From assembly GCA_964585805.1 (NCBI GenBank), contig CAZPFE010000002.1, positions 1 to 31,498 of the forward strand: a DNA stretch of 31,498 nt, given 5' to 3'. This DNA comes from CAYLWZ01 sp964585805 (GTDB lineage Bacteria > Patescibacteriota > Minisyncoccia > Minisyncoccales > GWA2-38-27). The notes under the pieces are model-generated. The model saw nothing but the letters and a program-made list of their open reading frames with translations, searched no databases and had not been told where the DNA came from. Shown piece after piece: positions 16,098 through 23,873 of the stretch (position 1 is the stretch's first letter; each line of letters begins with the position of its first letter). A program made the translations under genes and the position numbers.

Positions 16098-17294
16098 ATG
16101 ACAATAGATACTAACCAAAAAATTGAAGAGCTTTTAGAAAGAAATGTAGAAAAGATTATAGATAAAGAGAATTTATTGAGGAAGATTAAATCTGGCAAAA
16201 AATTACGCGTGAAGCTTGGTATTGATCCAACTGGCTCTAAAATTCACATTGGACGAGCAATTCAACTTTGGAAGTTAAGAGAATTTCAAGATTTAGGGCA
16301 TCAAGTTGTTTTAATTATAGGTGATTTCACTGCTCAGATTGGTGATGCTTCAGATAAAAAAGCAATGCGTCGGCCCCTTTCAGAGGAAGAAATTAAAGAA
16401 AATATGAAAGATTATAAAAAGCAAATTGGTAAGATTTTGGATCTTGAAAAAACAGAATTTCATTATAATAGTGAATGGTTAAACAAATTAACGGCTAAAG
16501 ATTTAATTAAACTTTCAATGCATTTTACTGCTCAACAGCTTATTCAAAGAAGAAATTTCAAAGAAAGATGGGAAGAAGATAAACCAATTGGATTGCATGA
16601 ATTGGATTATCCTCTTCTTCAAGGGTATGATTCAGTGGCTGTGAAAGCAGATTTAGAAATCGGAGGAACAGATCAACTTTTTAATTTGATGGCTGGAAGA
16701 GAAATTCAAGGGATTTTTAATCAAGAACCTCAAGATATTATGACCTTAAAAATGTTAAATGGTTTAGATGGTCGGAAGATGTCTACCAGCTGGGGAAATG
16801 TTATTACAATAGTGGATGACCCCAATGAGATGTTTGGAAAAGTGATGTCAATGAAAGATGAGTTAATTCCTGAATATTTTGAACAATGCACAAGGGTTCC
16901 TTTAAAAAGAGTGGAAGAGATTGCTCGTCTTCTTCAAAGAAAAGAAGTTAATCCCCGAGATTTAAAGTTTGAGTTGGCAAAAGAAATTGTTTCTTTGTAT
17001 TATAATAAAGAAACAGCCCAGAAAGCGGCTGAAGAATTTGAAAAAGTTTTTAAGAAAAAAGAGTTGCCGAGTAATATTCCAGAAATTAAAATAAAGGAGG
17101 AAGAAATAGGTTTGTTAGATTTATTGGTTAAGGCAAATTTGGTTAGTTCAAAATCAGAGGGAAGAAGGTTAATAGAGCAAAGAGGAGTTAAAATAGATAA
17201 TCAGGTAGAAAGTGATTGGCAAAAAATAATAAAAATAAAAAAAGGTTTAATTATTCAAGTTGGCAAAAGAAAATTTGTCAAAGTTATTAATTAA
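16098..17294 (+). CDS. tyrS: Tyrosyl-tRNA synthetase
   Basis: This 398-residue class I aminoacyl-tRNA synthetase charges tRNA-Tyr. The Rossmann catalytic domain has LGIDPTGSKIHIGRA near 42-56, with HIGR for the HIGH motif. KMSTS at 227-231 (RKMSTSWGN) stands for KMSKS. The C-terminal S4-like RNA-binding domain (about 335-398) includes LLVKANLVSSKSEGRRLIEQ. The start ATG is preceded by A+T-rich sequence with a possible TTGTTT (16032) and TAATAT (16055) promoter and no clear Shine-Dalgarno. The gene stands alone, divergent from the PBP gene, and is followed by a repeat-rich space of about 600 bases. Confidence 0.96.
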   Translation: MTIDTNQKIEELLERNVEKIIDKENLLRKIKSGKKLRVKLGIDPTGSKIHIGRAIQLWKLREFQDLGHQVVLIIGDFTAQIGDASDKKAMRRPLSEEEIKENMKDYKKQIGKILDLEKTEFHYNSEWLNKLTAKDLIKLSMHFTAQQLIQRRNFKERWEEDKPIGLHELDYPLLQGYDSVAVKADLEIGGTDQLFNLMAGREIQGIFNQEPQDIMTLKMLNGLDGRKMSTSWGNVITIVDDPNEMFGKVMSMKDELIPEYFEQCTRVPLKRVEEIARLLQRKEVNPRDLKFELAKEIVSLYYNKETAQKAAEEFEKVFKKKELPSNIPEIKIKEEEIGLLDLLVKANLVSSKSEGRRLIEQRGVKIDNQVESDWQKIIKIKKGLIIQVGKRKFVKVIN

Positions 17295-17374
17295 TTTTTT
17301 AAATCTGGTGTTTCTAATTTAATAACAGTAGATATACTCCAATTCCCCGGCAGAAAAATTAGGATTTTGAATTT

Positions 17375-17870
17375 TATTAAAGGAAGGGGAGGAGAGGAAA
17401 CCACCCCCTCCTTAATCCTCCCTCCTTATCTCACATCCTCCCCCTTCCCAAGGGGAAGGGGGAGGTGAGGAGGGGGATGGGATTAAAAATCTCCCCCTCC
17501 TTAATCCTCCCCCTCCTCTGGAGGGGGAGGAGAGAAAAGAAAAAATCTTCCCCTCCAGAGGAGGGGGAGGAAAGGGGAGAAGATACCTCCCCTTCAGAGG
17601 ATGGGGAGGAGAGGAAAGTAAAAGAAGGGGAAGGAGAGGAAGTAAAAAGAGGGGGAGGAGAGGAAGTAAAAAGAGGGGAAGGAAAAGGAAGAAAGGGAGG
17701 GGAAGGATGTGGGAAAGAAAGGAAGGGAAGGAAAGGAAATTAGGGAGAAGCAGGAGAGGGAAGAGATAGGATAAAAAGGAGAGAGGAGAAGAGGGAGAGG
17801 AAATCCGCTGCAATGACGGAGGTACAAATGGCGGAGGTCGGGTCCCTGCCAAGTTTAGTTTAATTTGGGA
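17375..17870. repeat. G/C-skewed intergenic repeat block with REP-like unit
   Basis: This block fills the space between tyrS and the convergent lamin-tail gene. It holds one full two-hairpin unit at 17437-17530: hairpin A (CCTCCCCCTTCCC, loop, GGGAAGGGGGAGG; 17437-17465) and hairpin B (CCTCCCCCTCC, loop TCT, GGAGGGGGAGG; 17506-17530). A long purine-rich run of GGAAGGAGAGG-type sequence continues to about 17800. A G+C-rich end piece at 17808-17858 includes GCGGAGGTCGGGTCCCTGCC. Open frames through it are low-complexity artefacts; no gene was seen. Confidence 0.9.
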
Positions 17871-17891
17871 GAGGTAGATTTTAATTTATTT

Positions 17892-18548
17892 TTATTTAGT
17901 TTTAATTTTGATTATCAAAATGGTAATAGCAGAAAGTAAAGCTGTAATAATAGCAGATAAAATCACAGATGATTGAGGAGGTTTAGCAATTCTTATACCG
18001 ACAAAAGCGGTTTCTTGGGAAAATTGGTTTTGATTAGGATTAAATTTAAGAGATTTATTTTTTGTTAAAGTGATAATATTTTTCTTTCCTGGGGTAGGTT
18101 TAGAACTCCATTGCCAATTATTATTTTTTCTATTGTATGATTTGCCAGAAAATGTTTTGTCAAAATATACATAATCAATAATTTTTCCTTGAGGATTAGC
18201 AAGTTCAAGTCCGTCGCCATTATTATTTAAAATTATTTTTGTTTTTTCTTCTTTAAGAACAAGGTAATCTTCAGCCGGGATAATTGTATTTTCAGGGAAA
18301 GTATATGTAGAAGTTTTGCCTTTTTTGTCTCTTATTTGCCAATTAAAAAGGTTTACTTTAAAATTGTTAGGATTATATAATTCAATCCATTCATTTTTAG
18401 CATCTTTGCCTGCTGGATTAGGCAGTATTTCATTAATAAAAATTTTTGGCGTTTGATTGGCATTAGTTGATTTTATTAGAAAAAAAGAAAAAAGGAGAGT
18501 TAGAAAAAATATTGAGAAGAAATTAGAAAAAAAATTGAGTATTCTCAT
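17892..18548 (-). CDS. Exported lamin-tail-domain surface protein
   Basis: This 218-residue protein has a hydrophobic N-terminal signal or anchor (about 8-30, ending STNANQ). A lamin-tail domain follows at about 34-150, with the family beginning IFINEILPNPAG, NEWIELYNPNNFKVNLFNWQ and the later NGDGLELANPQGKIIDYV. A Pro/Asn/Lys-rich linker leads to a C-terminal membrane helix (about 193-214) with a basic tail. Bacterial lamin-tail domains are immunoglobulin-like modules on exported proteins. The C-terminal helix plus basic end suggests membrane anchoring of the domain on the outer face. The function is unknown and no catalytic motif is seen. ruvB lies upstream on the same strand, 36 bases away. 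Confidence 0.8.
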   Translation of the reverse strand: MRILNFFSNFFSIFFLTLLFSFFLIKSTNANQTPKIFINEILPNPAGKDAKNEWIELYNPNNFKVNLFNWQIRDKKGKTSTYTFPENTIIPAEDYLVLKEEKTKIILNNNGDGLELANPQGKIIDYVYFDKTFSGKSYNRKNNNWQWSSKPTPGKKNIITLTKNKSLKFNPNQNQFSQETAFVGIRIAKPPQSSVILSAIITALLSAITILIIKIKTK

Positions 18549-18584
18549 TTTAATTCAGAATTGTTGTAAAATTGAAAAAAATAA

Positions 18585-19607
18585 TTATAATAGTCGTTGA
18601 TTGCTGTTTTTTAGGTTTAGATGTTGGTATGCTTTTTGGGTAGCAATTCTGCCGCGGGGTGTTCTTTCAATAAAGCCTAACTGCATTAAATATGGCTCAT
18701 ATACATCTAAAATTGTATCTACTTCTTCAGAAGAAGCAGCGGCTAATGCCTGAAGTCCAACTGGTCCACCATTAAATTTTTCAATTATAGTTTTTAATAT
18801 TTTTCTATCGCTTGGTTCAAGTCCGAAATTATCTATTTCTAAAAATTCAAAAGCTTGTTCGGCAATTTTTTTATTTATAATTCCAGTTCCTTTGACTTGA
18901 GAAAAATCGCGGACTCGTTTTAAAAGGCGATTGGCAATTCGGGGAGTAAAACGGGAGCGTTGAGCAATGATTTTTATTGCTTCGTCATCTGCTTGGATAT
19001 TAAGAATTTCAGCTGACCTTCTAATAATCTTTTCTATTTCTTGAGGACTATAGAAATTAAGTTGAAAAATTGCTCCAAAACGGTTTCTGAGAGGAGAAGA
19101 AAGAAGAGCCAAGCGAGTGGTGGCGCCTATAAGAGTAAAGCGGGGAAGTTTGAGTTCCATTGTTCTTGCCATTGGACCCTTGCCTAAAATTAAATTTAAT
19201 TTAAAATCTTCTAAGGCAGGGTAGATGAATTCTTCAATATTCTTGTTAATTCGGTGGCATTCATCAATAAAGAGAATGTCGCCTTCATTAAGATTAGTTA
19301 AGATTGCCGCTAAATCTCCGGTTTTTTCAATAGTTGGTCCGGCAATTGTTTTAATTCCTACTTTTAATTCTTTGGCAATAAGATAGGAAAGAGTTGTTTT
19401 CCCTAATCCAGGATTTCCATAAAAAAGGAGGTGTTCAAGAGGCTCATTTCTTTTTTTTGCTGCTTCAACCATTATTTTTACATTTTCTTTTATTTTTTCT
19501 TGACCAATATATTCTTCCCAATTATTTGGTCTAAGAGCAGAGTCAAGGTTTTCTTCATCATTTTTTTGAGAATTAACCAAACTATCCTTTTCCATTTTTT
19601 TCGTCAT
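18585..19607 (-). CDS. ruvB: Holliday junction branch-migration ATPase RuvB
   Basis: This 340-residue AAA+ motor drives branch migration of Holliday junctions with RuvA, which is encoded in this window at 29162. Walker A is GNPGLGKT at 64-71 and Walker B is ILFIDECH at 111-118, with Cys where Ile is more usual. Sensor 1 is TLIGATTR, the arginine-finger region is SPLRNRFGA, and the C-terminal winged helix ends in TPRGRIATQKAYQHL. An N-terminal tail of about 20 residues precedes the conserved LRPNNWEEYIGQ. It is unlinked from ruvA and ruvC. Its start faces the promoter of the ncRNA candidate, so the two would be transcribed divergently. Confidence 0.97.
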   Translation of the reverse strand: MTKKMEKDSLVNSQKNDEENLDSALRPNNWEEYIGQEKIKENVKIMVEAAKKRNEPLEHLLFYGNPGLGKTTLSYLIAKELKVGIKTIAGPTIEKTGDLAAILTNLNEGDILFIDECHRINKNIEEFIYPALEDFKLNLILGKGPMARTMELKLPRFTLIGATTRLALLSSPLRNRFGAIFQLNFYSPQEIEKIIRRSAEILNIQADDEAIKIIAQRSRFTPRIANRLLKRVRDFSQVKGTGIINKKIAEQAFEFLEIDNFGLEPSDRKILKTIIEKFNGGPVGLQALAAASSEEVDTILDVYEPYLMQLGFIERTPRGRIATQKAYQHLNLKNSNQRLL

Positions 19608-19613
19608 AAGGGG

Positions 19614-19641
19614 TTGACAAATTTGAATTATATTTTATAAT
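19614..19641 (+). promoter_or_regulatory. Consensus promoter of the ncRNA candidate
   Basis: TTGACA (19614-19619), a 16-base spacer and TATAAT (19636-19641) match the sigma-70 consensus perfectly. The predicted start, about 19648, coincides with the first base of the long closing stem at 19649. No plus-strand gene follows, so the promoter must serve a non-coding transcript. Confidence 0.85.
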
Positions 19642-19648
19642 CTGAATA

Positions 19649-19802
19649 AAATTAGTTTTAGGGCTGGGGGATTTGGAATTTTCTGTCAGATGGATAGCTT
19701 GGTTCTGCCTTATGGCAGGACGAGGCTACACCTCGGGAATATTCTAAACTTTTAGAAAGTCTCCTATGACTTAAGTTTATCCCCCAGCCCTAAAACTAAT
19801 TT
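19649..19802 (+). ncRNA. Structured ncRNA candidate, rod-like, possibly 6S-like
   Basis: The 154-nt segment is closed by a perfect 24-bp stem (19649-19672 with 19779-19802). Further in, 19675-19684 can pair with 19754-19764 (10 bp, one bulge). A terminal hairpin pairs 19695-19709 with 19714-19728 (14 of 15, loop TTAT). Together they make a long rod with an asymmetric internal bubble, the general architecture of 6S RNA, which binds sigma-70 RNA polymerase. No primary-sequence match to 6S, tmRNA, SRP or RNase P RNA was recognised. The upstream consensus promoter sets the strand. There is no long T-tract after the stem; TTGCTTT follows. The 6S identity is a guess; the existence of a structured RNA is well supported. 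Confidence 0.6.
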
Positions 19803-19815
19803 GCTTTACTCTATA

Positions 19816-21123
19816 TTATTCTTCTAAAGTAACTCGTTGGACTTCTTTTAAGGTAGTTTTACCTTCTAAAACCTTTATTAATCCATCTTGTCTCATAGTA
19901 ACCATTCCTTTCTTTTTTGCTAAGTTTCGGAGAGAAGAGATTGAAGGTGATTTTAAAATAAAGTTTTCCATTTCTTCATCAACAAGAAAAGCTTCAAAAA
20001 TACCTTCTCTTCCTTTATAGCCAGTGAAGTTGCAGTAAGGACATCCTTTTCCTTCGGCTATTTTTGTTTCAGAGGTTATTTTTGGGATTTTTATATTTTT
20101 AGGCAGATTTTTTAATTCTTTTTTTATTTCTTTTAATTCTTGAGAAGAGGTCTTTCGGAATGTTTTGCATTTAGGACAAATTTTTCTAACTAATCTTTGA
20201 GCAATAACTACATTAAGAGCCGGCGCTATATTAATTGGCGATTCTCCTAAAGCTTCTAATCTTGCTATTGCTCCAGCAGCATCGTTAGTGTGAAGGGTAG
20301 TTAGGACTAAATGACCAGTTAAGGCTGCTTGTAAAGCAATTTTTGCTGTTTCTAAATCCCTGATTTCTCCAACTAAGATAACATCTGGATCTTGACGCAT
20401 TAAAGCCCGTAAGCCATTGGCAAAATCATATCCTTTTTTAGGATCTACTTGAGTTTGAGAGATTCCTTCTAATTCATACTCAATTGGGTCTTCGATGGTG
20501 ATAATTTTGATTTCTGGATTATTTAGCTTTTTTAAGATAGCGTAAAGAGTAGTAGTTTTTCCTGAACCAGTAGGTCCGGTAACAATAATCATTCCATTAG
20601 GTTTTTTGATTTCTTTTTCAAATAATTCAAATAGATCTTTTCTCAAGCCAAGATCTTCAAGATTTATTAGATTTTTAGGATTTAAAATTCTTAAAACAAT
20701 TGATTCGCCATATTCAGCTGGAAGAGAAGATGTTCTGATTTCAATTAGATTATCTTCTATTAAAATAGAAAAACGACCATCTTGTGGTCTGTCTGTTACA
20801 TTTAGTTTTAAACCAGAAAGAAGTTTTATTCTTGAAAGTATAGAATGATAAGTTGAGGGATTAAAAGAAGTGACATCTTCTAAGATTCCATCAATTCTAA
20901 TTCTAATTTTAACTTTTTCTTTCTCAGGTTCAAAGTGAATATCAGAAGCATTAAGTTCAATTGCACTAAAGAGAATCAAATCTACTAAATCACTGGTTAT
21001 TTTTTTAAGATAAGAGTTGATTTTCTTTTTAAAATCAGAAATATTTTTGATGTTTGAACGGACATCTTTAATTATTTGTTTTGGAATTTCAACTTCTCCT
21101 TTAATTTTTTTTCTTTCTATCAT
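19816..21123 (-). CDS. PilB/GspE-type secretion or type IV pilus assembly ATPase
   Basis: This 435-residue hexameric-type ATPase powers type IV pilus extension or related secretion. Visible are Walker A GPTGSGKT at 183-190, the Asp box around ITIEDPIEYE (208-217), Walker B DPDVILVGEIRD with E253, and the His box TGHLVLTTLHTNDA at 269-282. A zinc-binding element uses C316/C319 (CPKC) with a second pair in GCPYC. The N-terminal MshEN/GspE_N domain of full PilB (about 560 residues) is missing: the chain starts just before the N2 domain (SAIELNASDIHFEP). The ATG at 21123 is preceded by A+T-rich sequence with a TATTATAG box, so the leader is short. Other pilus genes are outside the window. Confidence 0.93.
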   Translation of the reverse strand: MIERKKIKGEVEIPKQIIKDVRSNIKNISDFKKKINSYLKKITSDLVDLILFSAIELNASDIHFEPEKEKVKIRIRIDGILEDVTSFNPSTYHSILSRIKLLSGLKLNVTDRPQDGRFSILIEDNLIEIRTSSLPAEYGESIVLRILNPKNLINLEDLGLRKDLFELFEKEIKKPNGMIIVTGPTGSGKTTTLYAILKKLNNPEIKIITIEDPIEYELEGISQTQVDPKKGYDFANGLRALMRQDPDVILVGEIRDLETAKIALQAALTGHLVLTTLHTNDAAGAIARLEALGESPINIAPALNVVIAQRLVRKICPKCKTFRKTSSQELKEIKKELKNLPKNIKIPKITSETKIAEGKGCPYCNFTGYKGREGIFEAFLVDEEMENFILKSPSISSLRNLAKKKGMVTMRQDGLIKVLEGKTTLKEVQRVTLEE

Positions 21124-21127
21124 TTAT

Positions 21128-21136
21128 GCTATAATA
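21128..21136 (+). promoter_or_regulatory. Extended -10 promoter of tsaE
   Basis: TGC followed by TATAAT just after the divergent pilus-ATPase start gives an extended -10 on the plus strand, with a predicted +1 near 21143 and a leader of about 50 bases before the tsaE ATG at 21193. Confidence 0.45.
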
Positions 21137-21192
21137 AATTAAATATTATTTTTAATTTACCTCATTTTCTCCTTATAGTCAATTTAATAGTA

Positions 21193-21669
21193 ATGAAAAT
21201 GAAAAGATATTTATCTAAATCTATTGAAGAAACGCAAAAAATAGGAGAGGAGTTAGCAAAAGAGATTGATAAATTTTTTACTAATAAAAATGCTTTACTT
21301 ATAGGTTTAGAAGGCGAGTTAGGTGGAGGAAAAACTACTTTTGTTCAAGGTTTTGCTAAAGGATTAGGGATAAAAGAGAGAATTTTAAGCCCAACTTTTA
21401 TTATTTTAAAGAAATTTAAAATTAGAAAAAAAAGTAAGTTTAAAAATTTTTACCATATTGATTGTTATCGCTTAAGTAATTATAAAGATCTTTTAAGTTT
21501 AGGTTTTCAGGAAATTCTAAATAATAAAGAAAACATTATAGCAATTGAATGGCCGGAGAAAGTAAAAGAAATATTGCCTTCAAATTATTTATTTTTAAAG
21601 TTTGATTTTATAGATTTTGAAAAGAGAAGAATAATATTTGGAGAGAAGAGAAATCCTCCCCCTCTTTAA
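21193..21669 (+). CDS. tsaE: tRNA threonylcarbamoyladenosine biosynthesis ATPase TsaE
   Basis: This 158-residue P-loop protein assists TsaB/TsaD in making t6A37 on ANN-decoding tRNAs. Walker A is GELGGGKTTF at 41-50. The family motifs SPTFIILKKF, HIDCYRL near 90 and IAIEWPEK near 118 follow. The open frame extends upstream to 21076 but would overlap the divergent pilus-ATPase gene, so ATG 21193 (or 21199) is preferred. The last residues, EKRNPPPL, are encoded by the first bases of a G/C-skewed repeat that also supplies the stop codon, so the natural C-terminus may have been replaced. Confidence 0.93.
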   Translation: MKMKRYLSKSIEETQKIGEELAKEIDKFFTNKNALLIGLEGELGGGKTTFVQGFAKGLGIKERILSPTFIILKKFKIRKKSKFKNFYHIDCYRLSNYKDLLSLGFQEILNNKENIIAIEWPEKVKEILPSNYLFLKFDFIDFEKRRIIFGEKRNPPPL

Positions 21670-21960
21670 TCCTCCTCCACTTTTTTATTTTCAATCCTCC
21701 CCCTTCCCTTTGGGAAGGGGGAGGAAAAAGGAGGGGGATGGGGAATAAAACCTCCCCCACCTTAATCCTCCCCCTCCAGAGGAGGGGGAGGATGGAAAGA
21801 GAGAGCCTCCCCTTCCAAAGAAAGGAGAGGAAAAGGAAAAAGTAAGGAGGGGGAGGGAAAGGAAGTAGAGAGAAGGGGGAGAAAAAAAAGAGAGGAGGAG
21901 AAAAAAGAGAGGAAGGAAAAGAGAGAAAAAAGGGGAGGGGGAGGAGATAATTCTCTGGTG
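21655..21960. repeat. G/C-skewed repeat block with REP-like unit
   Basis: A full two-hairpin unit is at 21696-21791: hairpin A at 21696-21724 (loop TTT) and hairpin B at 21767-21791 (loop AGA), 42 bases apart. The linker contains GAGGGGGATGGGGAATAAAA and CCTCCCCCACCTTAAT. Purine-rich low-complexity sequence follows to about 21950. The block begins inside the 3' end of tsaE. No gene is seen. Confidence 0.9.
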
Positions 21961-22006
21961 CAAGGTCTGCCCTTGCTCAAAGTTTTGAGCAAGGGCAGAC
22001 CTTGCA
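21959..22006. repeat. Long palindrome containing CAAGGGCAGACCTTG
   Basis: Two 23-base arms (21959-21981 and 21984-22006) are perfectly complementary around GT. Each arm contains the 15-mer CAAGGGCAGACCTTG or its complement, itself a small stem-loop. The same 15-mer occurs at 10154-10168 in the MITE-like element. The following bases to about 22190 hold a partial copy (GACCTTGCAAAAA) and A+T-rich, reiterated CTTTGCG-type sequence without a gene. Confidence 0.85.
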
Positions 22007-22170
22007 AAAAGACCTTGCAAAAAAATTTTAAAAATTTAGTTAGGATTTGGATAAAGATAGATTTAGGTTTTACGCTGTGCTTTTACACTTTGCACTTTGC
22101 GTTTTGCGCTTACATTCGTTCGAGATTTGAATTTATCTAAGTTTTAAGATTTTTTTACGAAGATACAATC

Positions 22171-22199
22171 TTGTTTATTATTATTAGATGGGATATAAT
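22171..22199 (+). promoter_or_regulatory. Promoter of the PolA-like exonuclease gene, leaderless
   Basis: TTGTTT (22171-22176), a 17-base spacer and TATAAT (22194-22199) predict +1 at 22206, exactly an in-frame ATG. The upstream ATG at 22188 lies inside the spacer and is unlikely to be used. Confidence 0.6.
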
Positions 22200-22205
22200 T
22201 TTAAA

Positions 22206-23198
22206 ATGAATAGAGAAAGAAATTTAGAAAAAAATAACAAAAAGAATTTAACTCTTTTTTCTTGTTTAGGTGATAAGGACGCAAAAAAAGATAATAAAAA
22301 TAAAAAAGAAATTTTTATTATTTTAGATAGTGATGCTTTACTTTACAGGTCTTATTATGCTTTACCTGCTTTAACTACTGATAAAGGAGAGTTAGTGAAT
22401 GCGGTTTATGGATTTTTATTGATTTTTTTAAAAGTAGTGAAAGAATTTAATCCAGATTATATTGCCGCTGCTTTTGATTTTCCAGCTCCAACTTTTAGGC
22501 ATCAGAGGTTTAAAGATTATAAGTCTCAAAGAGAAAAAACGCCGGACGATTTACGCGCTCAATTTCCTTTAATAAAAGAAATTTTGAAAGCATTTAGAGT
22601 TCCTATTTTTGAAGTTAAAGGATTTGAAGCAGATGATATAATTGGTACTCTTGCGAGAAAGATAACTGAAGAAAATCAGAAAATAGAAATAATGATTGTA
22701 AGTGGCGATAAAGACATTATATCTTTGGTTAATAAACAAATAAAAGTTTATTTTTTAAAAAAAGGAGTGAAAAGTGCTGTTTTTTATGACGAGGAAAAGG
22801 TGAAGGAAGAATATCATTTAACCCCTGATCAACTTATTGATTTTAAGGCTTTAAGAGGTGATCCTTCTGACAACATTCCGGGCGTACCTGGTATTGGCGA
22901 AAAGACAGCAATTGATTTAATAAAGAAATTTAACTCTTTAGAAGAATTATATAAGGCAATAGAGAATAAAAATAATTTAGAAATTAAATCTTCGTTAAAA
23001 GAAAATTTATTAAAACACAAAAAAGAAGCAATTGTATCGAAAGAATTAGTTATGATTAATTGTCAAGTTCCTGTTAGTTTTAAAATAAAAGATTGTTATT
23101 GGAAGAATTATAAAAAAGAAGAAGTAATAGATATTTTCCAAAAATATGGATTCAAAACATTAATTTCCCGTTTAAACAAATTAAATTGCGCTGTTTAA
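22206..23198 (+). CDS. Stand-alone PolA-type 5'-3' exonuclease / flap nuclease
   Basis: This 330-residue protein equals the N-terminal domain of DNA polymerase I, which removes RNA primers and flaps. Conserved acidic clusters are present: ILDSDALLYRSYYALP, AAAFDFP, FEADDIIGT, VSGDKDIISLV and RGDPSDNIPGVPGIGEKTA (the helix-hairpin-helix). It ends at FQKYGFKTLISRLNKL, the point where full PolA would continue into the proofreading-like and polymerase domains. A charged N-terminal extension of about 35 residues is present. ATG 22206 is preferred over 22188 because the promoter is aligned with it. Stand-alone forms are known, but here a repeat block starts soon after the stop and an assembly gap follows, so truncation of polA is an alternative. 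Confidence 0.88.
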   Translation: MNRERNLEKNNKKNLTLFSCLGDKDAKKDNKNKKEIFIILDSDALLYRSYYALPALTTDKGELVNAVYGFLLIFLKVVKEFNPDYIAAAFDFPAPTFRHQRFKDYKSQREKTPDDLRAQFPLIKEILKAFRVPIFEVKGFEADDIIGTLARKITEENQKIEIMIVSGDKDIISLVNKQIKVYFLKKGVKSAVFYDEEKVKEEYHLTPDQLIDFKALRGDPSDNIPGVPGIGEKTAIDLIKKFNSLEELYKAIENKNNLEIKSSLKENLLKHKKEAIVSKELVMINCQVPVSFKIKDCYWKNYKKEEVIDIFQKYGFKTLISRLNKLNCAV

Positions 23199-23249
23199 TC
23201 TTCTTTAATTTTCTTTTTAGAAAATAGGAAAAGAGAAGAAAGAGAAAAC

Positions 23250-23485
23250 ACCTCTTAAATCCTCCCCTCCCTTCTCCTTTCCTTTTCCTTTTCCCTTTCC
23301 CTTTCCCTTCTCTTTCCTCTTCCCAGAGTGAAGGGAGGAGAGAAAACCTCCCCCACCTTAATCCTCCCCCTCCAGAGGAGGGGGAGGATGGAAAGAGAGA
23401 ACCTCCCCCTCCTCTGGGAGGGAGAGAAGAGGAGAGAAGAGGAGAGAAGAGGAGAGAAGAGGAGAGAAGAGGAGAGAAGAGGAGA
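23250..23485. repeat. G/C-skewed repeat block and 10-bp tandem repeat before the gap
   Basis: The block contains CTTTTCC/CTTTCCC runs, hairpin B (23363-23387, loop AGA) and a partial second copy at 23402-23422. About six head-to-tail copies of the 10-mer GAGAAGAGGA then run into the gap. No gene is seen; open frames here are repeat artefacts. Confidence 0.9.
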
Positions 23486-23585
23486 NNNNNNNNNNNNNNN
23501 NNNNNNNNNNNNNNNNNNNNNNNNNNNNNNNNNNNNNNNNNNNNNNNNNNNNNNNNNNNNNNNNNNNNNNNNNNNNNNNNNNNNN
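23486..23585. other. Assembly gap (100 N)
   Basis: Exactly 100 N bases, the usual convention for a scaffold gap of unknown size. It interrupts a 10-bp tandem repeat, so the assembly probably collapsed in the repeat. True length and content are unknown. Confidence 0.98.
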
Positions 23586-23805
23586 GAAGATCCTCCCTTT
23601 TTATTTCCCATCCCCCCTTCCCAAAAGGAAGGGGGGAGGAAAAAGAAGTAGAGAGGAAAAGAAAAAAGAGAGGAGGGAAGAGAGAGAAAAAAAGGAGGGA
23701 GAGGAGAGAAAAAGAAAGGAAGGGAAGAGAAGGAGAAAAAACATCTCTCATATCCTCCCCCTTCCCAGAGGGAAGGGGGAGGTGAGGAGGGGGATGGGGA
23801 ATAAT
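23586..23805. repeat. G/C-skewed repeat block after the gap
   Basis: Contains a degenerate hairpin (CCCCCCTTCC with GGAAGGGGGG, about 23612-23637) and a clean hairpin A at 23754-23782 (loop AGA) followed by TGAGGAGGGGGATGGGGAAT. Purine-rich filler lies between. Hairpin B is before the gap and hairpin A after it, the reverse of the order in intact units. No gene is seen. Confidence 0.88.
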
Positions 23806-23873
23806 AACAATCAAACGTTAAAAATTGGTTAGCAATTATATTAATTATATTTGAAATAAAATAAACATTTTAT

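Noticed and set aside
17412..17852. Long open frames (146, 92 and 77 codons) in the G/C-skewed repeat after tyrS
   Set aside because: The translations are low-complexity Pro/Leu/Ser/Phe or Gly/Glu/Lys strings produced by the CTCCCC repeats, and frames are open on both strands at once.
19649..19802. tmRNA or a simple Rho-independent terminator at the ncRNA locus
   Set aside because: The start AGGGCTGGGGG only loosely resembles tmRNA, there is no tRNA-like 3' half and the segment is far too short. As a terminator it is too long, is multi-helix, lacks a T-tract and has its own promoter.
21691..22020. Minus-strand frames of 109 and 81 codons overlapping the repeat after tsaE
   Set aside because: They are Ser/Pro/Phe-rich repeat translations with no domain, start signal or conservation cue.
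23152..23814. Frames running through the N gap (220, 118 and 107 codons)
   Set aside because: They depend on unknown bases and repeat sequence.
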